From an uncultured Actinomycetes bacterium (GTDB lineage: Bacteria > Actinomycetota > Actinomycetes > Nanopelagicales > Nanopelagicaceae), in assembly GCA_903939005.1 (NCBI GenBank), contig CAJAFH010000199.1, positions 1 to 5,143 on the forward strand: a stretch of DNA of 5,143 bases, read 5' to 3'. The position numbers were made by a program, and so were the translations under genes. Position 1 is the first letter of the stretch. Each line of letters opens with the position of its first letter. The notes below the pieces were generated by a model that was given only the letters and a program-made list of their open reading frames with translations, had not been told where the DNA came from and ran no database searches. Below are positions 1 through 5,143 of this stretch, piece after piece.

Positions 1-10
1 CTAGTCACGA

Positions 11-733
11 TTAACTCGCAGTACCTAGGTAGGCCTCAGCAACGCGAGGATCATTGATTAAGTCTTTTGACTTACCTTCAATTTTCACTGAACCACGTTC
101 AAGGATGTAGGCACGCTCTGCTAACTGAAGGGCCAAGCGAGCTTGTTGTTCAACTAACAAAATAGTTAAACCTTGCTCGGTATGTAGGCGCTTTAGATAC
201 TTAAACATTTCAAGTACTAGCTGCGGTGCTAAACCAAGACTTGGTTCATCCAGCATCAAGATCTTTGGTCGAGACATCAGCGCGCGGGCAATTGCGAGCA
301 TCTGAGCTTCACCGCCAGATAACGTGCCTCCTGCTTGTTTATTGCGTTCTTTCAAACGTGGGAACAAGCCATACATATCTTCAATTGATTGTGTGGTCTC
401 AGCGCGATGCTTGCGACGAACGAAGGATCCGAGTTGCAGATTTTCTTCAACACTATGGTCAGGAAAAATCTGGCGACCTTCTGGAACATGGCCAATACCA
501 AGCGCTGTGCGCTTATGGCCAGGCACCTTAGTAATCTCAACTCCATCAAAGAAAATCTTGCCAGCAGTTGGGCGCATCAAACCAGATGTGGCACGAAGCG
601 TTGTGGTTTTACCGGCGCCATTGGCACCAAGCAGGGCAACAAATTCACCAGTCTTAACTTCGATAGAAAGGTTATCGAGTGCCTTTGCACCACCATAAGT
701 GATCGTTAAGCCTTCAATGCGTAAGTCGCTCAT
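11..733 (-). CDS. livF: LivF-type ABC transporter ATP-binding protein
   Basis: A 240-residue cytoplasmic ATPase, close to the usual LivF length (about 237), which pairs with the LivG domain to power solute import. Visible motifs: Walker A GANGAGKTT (residues 36-44), signature LSGGE (138-142), Walker B ILMLDEP (158-164) and D-loop SLGLAP (165-170). Two positions follow the LivF pattern rather than the generic ABC pattern: the Q-loop region reads VPEGRQIF (83-90, Glu in place of Gln), and the switch position reads LLVEQQ (192-197, Gln in place of His). These are known LivF family traits, not damage. The C-terminus VAEAYLG is typical. The ATG start overlaps the upstream stop by four bases (ATGA) and has AAGGAG five bases before it, so translational coupling is likely. 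The stop is TAA. Only ten bases follow, so no terminator can be seen. LivF or the equivalent UrtE-type subunit is secure; the transported substrate is not. Confidence 0.95.
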   Translation of the reverse strand: MSDLRIEGLTITYGGAKALDNLSIEVKTGEFVALLGANGAGKTTTLRATSGLMRPTAGKIFFDGVEITKVPGHKRTALGIGHVPEGRQIFPDHSVEENLQLGSFVRRKHRAETTQSIEDMYGLFPRLKERNKQAGGTLSGGEAQMLAIARALMSRPKILMLDEPSLGLAPQLVLEMFKYLKRLHTEQGLTILLVEQQARLALQLAERAYILERGSVKIEGKSKDLINDPRVAEAYLGTAS

Positions 734-2544
734 GCTAACTCCTTCGAGAAATCAGTATTTCCAAGGTAGGCCTCAAGAACTCGCTCATTCTTCTGTACTT
801 CTTTAGGAGTACCTTCGGCGATAACTTTGCCGCTTTGAATAACGGTCACAATGTCAGCTAAGTCCATCAGGAATGCCACGTTATGTTCGATCAGAACTAC
901 ACACATTCCACCAGCAGCCAAAGTGCGAATCAAGTTAGTCAATGAGTGCATTTCATCTTGAGTTAGACCGGTTGCTGGTTCATCAAGAATCAAAATCTTT
1001 GGCTCGGTTGCAACTGCGCGAATTACTTCGAGCAAGCGCTTCTGGCCATGTGAAATTGAACCGGCTGCTAGTTCTTCCATGCCTAACATTCCAGCAAGCG
1101 AAAGAAGTGCTTTAGCTTCAGCCACACTTCGTGAATTAGCTTTTAGGTAACGAGGTGTGCGGAAGATTGCATCGAAAATGTTGTACTTATCTCGTCGATA
1201 CATTCCGGTTAACACATTATCCAGAACGCTAACTCGCTCAAACAAGTGAGGAATTTGGAAAACGCGCGTGACTCCATCGCGGGCAACTTTAAATGGCTTC
1301 TTATCAGCTTCAGCGCCTAGCAAAGTTACTGAACCCGAAGTTAGTTCGTGATAACGAGTTAACGCAGAAATCAAAGTAGATTTACCTGAACCATTTGGTC
1401 CAATAATTCCGTGAACTTCACCGGCCTTGAATTGAACAGAAATTCCATCAACTGCATGCACGCCGCCGAAATGCTTAACGACATCTTTTGCTTCAAGCAA
1501 AACTTCGCCTTTTGTTACATTCTTAACCGCGATATCTAAATGGTAATTATCAGCTTCACCTGGCAGAACTTCTCTTGAACGCGGCGAGCCATAACGTGAT
1601 GCTCTATATGTGCCCACGATTCCACGAGGCAGAATAATCATGGTTAATAACAAAATTGAGCCGAGTACCAAGGTGCGATATTGACCAGTACCGCGAATCA
1701 TGAAGTCAATAACGGCTACTAAAGCCACACCCAATACTGGGCCAGCTAAAGTGCCAACTCCACCAAGGAACAAGCCGACGAAGAAGATCAAACCATTATT
1801 TAAATCACCAATGTCTGCGACTGCATAACCGATTTGAATCGAAAGCAGGCCGCCAGCTAAACCAGCAAGTGCGCCAGATACGCCGAATACCTTTACGCGG
1901 TGCATATTTGGTGAGATACCAAGGGCTGTTGCAGTTTCTGATGACTCTCGCAACGCCATTGTGTTTCGGCCAAAACCGCTGAAAATCAAGTTGCGTTGAA
2001 CCACGTAGGCGAGAATTAAAATTGTGATCATGACGCGGTAGAAACCTTCGGCTGACATCATTCCACTTGGGATACCTGGGGCGAAAACTCCAAAGAGGCC
2101 GTTATACCCACCGGTGAACTCGCCACCATGGCGAACGGCTTCCATCGCAATTAAGTTAACGGCCAGAGTGATCATGCCGAAATAAAGATAGGTCGCTCGT
2201 AGCGAAATAAGAATGACTAAAATTGCAAAGATGGCACCGATGACAGCTGCTGCAACAAGTGCTAACCAGCCATTCCAGCCTTGCTTAACGGCAAGTATTG
2301 CAATCGCGTAGCCACCAACCATTTGCATTCCGGTGTGCATCAGTGAAAGCAAGCCACCGTAACCCATACAGATATTCAATGAGATAGTTAAAATCGCTGA
2401 GCAGACAGCTACTGAAACTACCTGTAGATAGAAGCTTGGATTATTGCTCGACTTGATTAAAACCGGGAAGTAATAGAGAAGTGCGATCGACAGAAGTGAT
2501 CCAGTTATTAGGATTCGGTTTAAGCCTTTAAATGTGGAAATCAT
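730..2544 (-). CDS. Fused LivM-type permease and LivG-type ATPase
   Basis: A 604-residue protein joining two subunits that are separate in E. coli. Residues 1 to about 313 form a LivM-type permease with roughly nine or ten hydrophobic segments (for example 11-30, 40-60, 92-115, 170-183, 250-275, 291-310). It contains GYGGLLSL (61-68), a GGYNGL motif (145-150) and the cytoplasmic coupling loop with GRNTMALRESSETATALGI (192-210). Residues 314-345 are a polar linker. Residues 346-596 form a LivG-type ATPase with Walker A GPNGSGKST (382-390), Q-loop Gln430, signature SHGQ (498-501), Walker B ILILDEP (517-523) and switch His554. The LivG-like insertion after LTGMYRR (445-451) is present, and the tail reads VLEAYLG. 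The ATG directly abuts the livH stop (TAAATG) and has GAGGGA six bases upstream. The frame is open across the junction with no internal start that looks required, so this reads as a true fusion. One half supplies membrane path and the other ATP hydrolysis, in partnership with LivH and LivF. Confidence 0.93.
   Translation of the reverse strand: MISTFKGLNRILITGSLLSIALLYYFPVLIKSSNNPSFYLQVVSVAVCSAILTISLNICMGYGGLLSLMHTGMQMVGGYAIAILAVKQGWNGWLALVAAAVIGAIFAILVILISLRATYLYFGMITLAVNLIAMEAVRHGGEFTGGYNGLFGVFAPGIPSGMMSAEGFYRVMITILILAYVVQRNLIFSGFGRNTMALRESSETATALGISPNMHRVKVFGVSGALAGLAGGLLSIQIGYAVADIGDLNNGLIFFVGLFLGGVGTLAGPVLGVALVAVIDFMIRGTGQYRTLVLGSILLLTMIILPRGIVGTYRASRYGSPRSREVLPGEADNYHLDIAVKNVTKGEVLLEAKDVVKHFGGVHAVDGISVQFKAGEVHGIIGPNGSGKSTLISALTRYHELTSGSVTLLGAEADKKPFKVARDGVTRVFQIPHLFERVSVLDNVLTGMYRRDKYNIFDAIFRTPRYLKANSRSVAEAKALLSLAGMLGMEELAAGSISHGQKRLLEVIRAVATEPKILILDEPATGLTQDEMHSLTNLIRTLAAGGMCVVLIEHNVAFLMDLADIVTVIQSGKVIAEGTPKEVQKNERVLEAYLGNTDFSKELA
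739..744 (-). promoter_or_regulatory. Ribosome binding site of livF
   Basis: AAGGAG lies five bases upstream of the livF ATG, inside the last codons of the fused permease-ATPase gene. It fixes the start at 733 and shows that livF has its own site in addition to coupling through the ATGA overlap. Confidence 0.8.
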
Positions 2545-3411
2545 TTATCTTCCCTCAACTCTCTTGCCGAAGAATCCATTTGGTTTGAGAATCAAAATTA
2601 TTGCCAGCACGAAGAAAGTACTAAACAGCCCCCAAGTTCCGCCCAGCCAAGATCTAACAACGCTATCTAAAATACCAATCATCAACCCGCCAACGACTGC
2701 GCCTTTAGGACTACCAACGCCACCAATAATGGCGGCTGTGAATCCCTGAATTGTGAAGAAGAGGCCAGCAGCTGGAGCCACAATAATTACCGGTGTCGCC
2801 AAGAATCCAACCAGTGCGATCACGATTGTGCCGGTAATGAAAGCTAATTTAATTACTGGTTTGGTTGGAATTCCCAAGATGGTTGAAGTATCTGGATTAT
2901 GTGCAATGGCACGGATAGAGCGTCCCCATAAAGTGCGCTTCAGGAACTGATCATTAATTATAAAGACCGCGATCATCATCAAGATAACGATGAGCTTTTG
3001 AATCGATAACTTAGCCCCAAATATCGAGATATCTTTTTCGATAATATCGAAATAGCTAAATGTGACGTTTACATACTTAATATTAAAGGCCGACTGGAAA
3101 ATCATCGCAGCGGCAAGGGTGGCAATGATCCAGGCAAACTTGCTGCCCGATAACTGCACCGGCAACATAACCATGCGCTCCATGATGAAGCCCATAAGAG
3201 CAGCGGCAATGATTAAAACCACTACAGATTGGATTAACGGCCATTTCCAAACACCGACCATCTGATAACCAAGGGCCGCACCTAGAATAAAACCCTCACC
3301 TTGGGCAAAGTTCATGATCCGGGTTGGTTGATAAACAATAGTCATGCTTAATGCAATGATCGCGAAAACTGATCCGGCGAAAAGACCATCGATCCAAATT
3401 TGAAGGCTCAT
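2545..3411 (-). CDS. livH: LivH-type ABC transporter permease
   Basis: An integral membrane permease of 288 residues that forms half of the transport channel, with the LivM domain of the next gene as the other half. About eight hydrophobic segments are visible. Family motifs (numbered with one extra residue if the upstream GTG is used) are NFAQGEGFILGA near 35-46, the ATPase coupling loop starting GRSIRAIAHNPDTSTILGI near 164-182, and GGVGSPKGAVVGGLMIG near 231-247. Length is close to typical LivH proteins (about 290-308). The start is a GTG-ATG pair: GTG at 3414 or ATG at 3411. I prefer the ATG because the only Shine-Dalgarno-like bases, GGAA (3419-3416), lie one base from the GTG but four from the ATG. 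The gene follows livK after a 155-158 base gap with hairpins, and its TAA stop abuts the next ATG, so it begins the tightly coupled part of the operon. LivH versus UrtB-like or related subfamily cannot be settled, although the length argues against typical longer UrtB proteins. Confidence 0.93.
   Translation of the reverse strand: MSLQIWIDGLFAGSVFAIIALSMTIVYQPTRIMNFAQGEGFILGAALGYQMVGVWKWPLIQSVVVLIIAAALMGFIMERMVMLPVQLSGSKFAWIIATLAAAMIFQSAFNIKYVNVTFSYFDIIEKDISIFGAKLSIQKLIVILMMIAVFIINDQFLKRTLWGRSIRAIAHNPDTSTILGIPTKPVIKLAFITGTIVIALVGFLATPVIIVAPAAGLFFTIQGFTAAIIGGVGSPKGAVVGGLMIGILDSVVRSWLGGTWGLFSTFFVLAIILILKPNGFFGKRVEGR
2551..2556 (-). promoter_or_regulatory. Ribosome binding site of the livM-livG fusion
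   Basis: GAGGGA is followed by six bases and the ATG at 2544. It lies within the final codons of livH, which supports a start immediately after the livH stop. Confidence 0.7.
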
Positions 3412-3415
3412 CACG

Positions 3416-3438
3416 TTCCATTTCTTATAAAGATGGAA
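3416..3438 (-). promoter_or_regulatory. Possible hairpin over the livH ribosome binding site
   Basis: In the transcript, UUCCAU (3438-3433) can pair with AUGGAA (3421-3416), and CUU (3432-3430) with AAG (3426-3424). This leaves a two-base bulge (3423-3422) and a three-base loop. The 3' arm contains the GGAA that is the only Shine-Dalgarno candidate for livH. A second small inverted repeat just upstream (GAATTT/AAATTC, 3449-3436) shares bases with the 5' arm, so the two pairings exclude each other. The stems are A/U-rich and probably weak. Pairing is seen directly; any role in limiting livH translation is inference. Confidence 0.3.
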
Positions 3439-3487
3439 TTTCTAAATTCTGTTTAACTGTAAGTCCATTATTAACACATTAATAGTT

Positions 3488-3528
3488 AAGTGAGAGTGAG
3501 CCTTATTACTAAAGGCTCACTCTCACTT
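3488..3528 (-). terminator. Strong stem-loop between livK and livH (partial terminator or mRNA-stabilising hairpin)
   Basis: A perfect 17-bp inverted repeat: AAGTGAGAGTGAGCCTT at 3488-3504 and its exact reverse complement at 3512-3528, with a seven-base loop (3505-3511). A further seven base pairs (AATAGTT 3481-3487 with AACTATT 3533-3539) can extend the stem across a four-base bulge. Neither flank has a run of T residues, so it does not look like a classical intrinsic terminator. In ABC operons with the binding protein first, intercistronic hairpins often protect the 3' end of the binding-protein message or reduce readthrough to the permease genes. This position, 42 bases after the livK stop, fits that use. 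The structure is certain; its function is inferred. Confidence 0.6.
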
Positions 3529-3539
3529 CTTAAACTATT

Positions 3540-3561
3540 TAACTAATTTCTCAATTAGTTA
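3540..3561 (-). terminator. A/T-rich stem-loop just after the livK stop
   Basis: TAACTAATT (3540-3548) and AATTAGTTA (3553-3561) are exact reverse complements around a four-base loop, giving a nine-bp A/T-rich stem. It begins eight bases after the livK stop codon and lies in tandem with the stronger 17-bp hairpin. There is no clear T-run after it. It may be part of the same 3'-end structure of the livK message; on its own the stem is weak. Confidence 0.4.
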
Positions 3562-3569
3562 CTTCTTTA

Positions 3570-4901
3570 CTACTTAACTTTATAGATCAGCTTTGATCCA
3601 ACCTTTGTACAAACCAATGGCTGGTTTGTTGAGGTTTTTGCTAGCCAACCTACTTCAGGGCAAACACCGGAGCGGAGTGCTACAGCATTCACTTCCATTG
3701 TGTACCAACCCTTAGCATCTTTACGCCATTCGTAGACGTTAATGCCATCTGATTGATACAAGTTGTGCTCTGGTCCTGGGTGGATACGTACACCTGATGG
3801 AGTCATCTTGGCAGGAATATCAAGAGTCGCCATAGCATCGCGAATCTTGGTTCCATCCAATGAGCGAACCTTGTTGGCAGCTACTGCATATGCATATAGA
3901 CAGTCGGCAGCAATTGCAGTTCCGTTAGGTGATGTTGCACCTGACTTCACACCCGTTGCTGAACCGTAAGCCTTAACAATTGCATCAGTATGAGCCTTGT
4001 AGCCTGGTTGCCATGCTGTACGCAATGGCCACTGGTAGTTAGGCGCAGCCATAAGTGTTCCAGCAAAGTCATCGCCGCCAGTTTCGTGGAATGCGATGTT
4101 CTGAGCTCCAGAGCCACCCATCAAGGTGCCCTTGAACTTAAGTTCTTTCGCAGCCTTAGCGGTGTAGGCACCGTAGGCGTTGTTTGAGATTATTACTGCG
4201 TCTGCACCCTTATCAATCAACTTCTGAAGTTCAGCGTTGTGTGATGTAGCAGTTGAAGTAATTTTTTCCCAACCTAGGTAGGTGATTCCGTACTTAGATG
4301 CTTGTGCTGTGATGTAAGCATCGAAATCTGTTCCTGTTGGGCCAGACTCATAGATCATGCCAATCTTCTTGATGCTCTTCTTTTGAGCAACTGACATAAG
4401 TGCAGTCAAGGTGTCCTTGTAGTAATCCTGAGAACGGAAACCGTACTTGTAATCAGCAAAGTCAAGAGCTGCTACTGCTGGTTGGCAGTTAAGTTTCTTA
4501 GCAGCTTCGTAATAAGTTGCAGCACCTTGATAGAAGGATGAAATTGATGGTCCAACAACTAAGTTAATTGATGAATCACCAGCAAGTTCCTTGGCATGGT
4601 TAGCTGAAGCAACTGGATCTAATCCACCGTCACGAACGACTAGTTCGATCTTTGCACCACCAACGCCGCCTGCTGCGTTAATTTGATCTGCAACAACTTG
4701 TAGTGAGTTGCGCTGTGAAATTCCAAGAACAGCGAATACGCCAGTCATCGGAGCAACTAAACCAATTTTAATCTTATCTACTTTTGAATTCCAAACTTTC
4801 TTTGGAACGAGACCTGGATTATCTGCAGCAGTTGCTGTTACAGCTGTGCCAAATAATGCAGTTGCTGCAAGTGCAGCAATGATTACTTTCTTTTTAAACA
4901 C
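3570..4901 (-). CDS. LivK-like ABC transporter substrate-binding protein
   Basis: A 443-residue extracytoplasmic solute receptor of the Leu/Ile/Val-binding fold (Peripla_BP_6 type). Residues 1-25 are a signal peptide: basic FKKK, a hydrophobic core, then the cleavage-type motif ATA before Ala26. The mature protein opens with IKIGLVAPMTG (44-54), followed by INAAGGVGGAKIELVVRD (74-91) and DPVASANHAKELAGD (95-109), all typical of the family. Ser121-Ser122 and Arg156 sit where the family often has ligand contacts. SGVRIHPGPEHN (369-380) fits the late family motif. Four cysteines (139, 334, 414, 431) are in the mature part, but none lies at the signal-peptide end, so there is no lipobox. The GTG at 4901 is chosen because GGAGG lies four bases before it and the signal peptide begins there. 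The frame stays open upstream to 4985, but that extension would bury the signal peptide. As first gene it is likely the most highly expressed. The ligand is unknown: branched-chain amino acids are the default, amides or urea-like solutes are possible. Confidence 0.93.
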   Translation of the reverse strand: MFKKKVIIAALAATALFGTAVTATAADNPGLVPKKVWNSKVDKIKIGLVAPMTGVFAVLGISQRNSLQVVADQINAAGGVGGAKIELVVRDGGLDPVASANHAKELAGDSSINLVVGPSISSFYQGAATYYEAAKKLNCQPAVAALDFADYKYGFRSQDYYKDTLTALMSVAQKKSIKKIGMIYESGPTGTDFDAYITAQASKYGITYLGWEKITSTATSHNAELQKLIDKGADAVIISNNAYGAYTAKAAKELKFKGTLMGGSGAQNIAFHETGGDDFAGTLMAAPNYQWPLRTAWQPGYKAHTDAIVKAYGSATGVKSGATSPNGTAIAADCLYAYAVAANKVRSLDGTKIRDAMATLDIPAKMTPSGVRIHPGPEHNLYQSDGINVYEWRKDAKGWYTMEVNAVALRSGVCPEVGWLAKTSTNQPLVCTKVGSKLIYKVK

Positions 4902-4905
4902 ATTT

Positions 4906-4910
4906 CCTCC
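4906..4910 (-). promoter_or_regulatory. Ribosome binding site that decides the livK start
   Basis: GGAGG is followed by AAAT and then the GTG at 4901. The four-base spacing is short, but it is the strongest Shine-Dalgarno match in the window and puts the signal peptide at the N-terminus. The overlapping ATG (4903-4901) is in another frame and stops after six codons. Confidence 0.8.
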
Positions 4911-4956
4911 ATCACTAACTGTGGATGTGTATCGCTCACCGAAACACCGTTCCATT

Positions 4957-4985
4957 ACAGTAAGCAATCGCACCTGCAAGGTCAA
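4957..4985 (-). promoter_or_regulatory. Candidate promoter of the liv operon
   Basis: TTGACC (4985-4980) matches five of six bases of the -35 consensus. After 17 bases comes TACTGT (4962-4957), which matches only three of six bases of TATAAT but fits the looser TAnnnT pattern common in actinobacteria. Transcription would start near 4950, giving a leader of about 50 bases before the livK GTG. An overlapping TGTAAT (4959-4954) is a better -10 by sequence but sits 20 bases from the same -35. Confidence 0.4.
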
Positions 4986-5094
4986 GGGTTTAGCGAATAA
5001 AACGCGATAAATATGCGCAATACATAAGTATTACAATTCGTAATCATGTTCCGCTAGTTGGAACTACTTCAGAAAGTACTGATAAATAATGGCT
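4986..5094. other. Non-coding upstream region with short inverted repeats
   Basis: No supportable gene on either strand. Three short inverted repeats are visible: AATAC/GTATT at 5019-5032 around four bases, GTTCC/GGAAC at 5048-5064 around seven bases, and TACTT/AAGTA at 5065-5078 around four bases. The first lies 34 bases upstream of the candidate -35 and could be an operator; the other two could form adjacent weak hairpins after an upstream gene. All are short enough to occur by chance in A/T-rich DNA. Confidence 0.3.
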
Positions 5095-5142
5095 TTAGAG
5101 GGATTCTAATTTCGGTAAAAGTTCAAATAACCCTTCATATGA
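5095..5142 (-). CDS. Possible 3' end of an upstream minus-strand gene (partial)
   Basis: One minus-strand frame is open from the window edge to a TAA stop at 5097-5095 and reads SYEGLFELLPKLESL, a helical-looking tail with alternating hydrophobic and charged residues. The other two minus-strand frames also meet stops quickly. Fifteen residues are too few to recognise a family or to prove coding, so this is a suggestion only. If real, the gene would run in the same direction as the liv operon and end about 190 bases before livK. Confidence 0.22.
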   Translation of the reverse strand, partial: SYEGLFELLPKLESL

Positions 5143-5143
5143 A

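Noticed and set aside
83..200. LivF lacking the usual Q-loop Gln and switch His, as a sign of an inactive ATPase
   Set aside because: VPEGR and LLVEQ are normal for LivF proteins (E. coli LivF also has them), and Walker A, Walker B and the signature are intact. Positions quoted are residue numbers of LivF.
226..698. Plus-strand open frames opposite livF
   Set aside because: They run antisense to a strongly conserved ATPase, show no recognisable domain, and have no convincing ribosome binding site. They are shadows of livF codon use.
24..782. Near-identical stretches around TAGGCCTCA at 28-38 and 765-775
   Set aside because: These encode the shared EAYLG tail of the two related ATPases (LivF and the LivG half). 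The similarity is protein homology, not a mobile or recombination repeat.
3424..3429. TATAAG as a -10 box of an internal livH promoter
   Set aside because: No acceptable -35 element lies 16-18 bases upstream, and the start of transcription would fall almost on the start codon. The bases are better explained as the loop and arm of the small hairpin.
3763..4187. Plus-strand open frames opposite livK, and similar ones opposite livH and at 4708-5010
   Set aside because: All are antisense to well-supported genes, are compositionally odd as proteins, and lack family motifs.
24..4282. Identical ten-base CCTAGGTAGG at 24-33 and 4273-4282
   Set aside because: Both lie in coding sequence and spell Tyr-Leu-Gly with the same codons. 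Two copies of a ten-mer in 5 kb with shared codon choice is not evidence of a site.
4883..4903. Six-codon reading frame ATG TGT ... TAA overlapping the livK start
   Set aside because: It arises because AATG overlaps the GTG start. It is very short with no sign of a leader peptide, and the GGAGG serves the GTG equally well.
4902..4985. N-terminal extension of livK by 28 residues to an ATG at 4985
   Set aside because: The frame is open, but the extension would bury the signal peptide, has no matching ribosome binding site and overlaps the candidate promoter. The GTG at 4901 has GGAGG just before it.

Overview
This window carries one complete minus-strand operon for an ABC importer of the branched-chain amino acid (Liv/HAAT) type. 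In transcription order (right to left) it holds a periplasmic-type substrate-binding protein (livK-like, 3570-4901), a LivH-type permease (2545-3411), a single protein that joins a LivM-type permease to a LivG-type ATPase (730-2544), and a LivF-type ATPase (11-733). All four reading frames are intact. No RNA genes, mobile elements, CRISPR arrays or phage remnants were seen, and the plus strand has no convincing gene.

Layout: 4902-5143 is non-coding apart from a possible 3' tail of another minus-strand gene (5095-5142). It contains a candidate promoter about 80 bases upstream of livK (TTGACC, 17 bases, TACTGT) and some short inverted repeats. livK starts at a GTG behind a GGAGG ribosome binding site. 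A 155-158 base gap (about 3412-3569) follows, holding two tandem hairpins, one with a perfect 17-bp stem, and a weaker hairpin that would cover the livH ribosome binding site. From livH on the genes are tightly packed: the livH stop abuts the livMG start (TAAATG), and livMG and livF overlap by four bases (ATGA). The window ends ten bases after livF, so the operon end is not visible.

How the parts work together: the binding protein captures the solute outside the membrane and delivers it to a channel made of LivH and the LivM half of the fusion. ATP hydrolysis by LivF and the LivG half drives uptake. The fusion reduces the usual five polypeptides to four. The substrate cannot be fixed from sequence: branched-chain amino acids are the default for the family, but amides, urea-like compounds, aromatic amino acids or other small solutes remain possible.

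Organism: base composition looks moderate (mid-40s % GC by eye). Genes are compactly arranged, ribosome binding sites are clear and GTG is used as a start. This would fit a streamlined low-GC actinobacterium such as freshwater acI/Nanopelagicales, but that is inference; no taxonomic marker is present. The transporter itself is a known system. The points most worth a second look are the LivM-LivG fusion, the binding protein's signal peptide without a lipobox, and the RNA hairpins separating livK from the permease genes.
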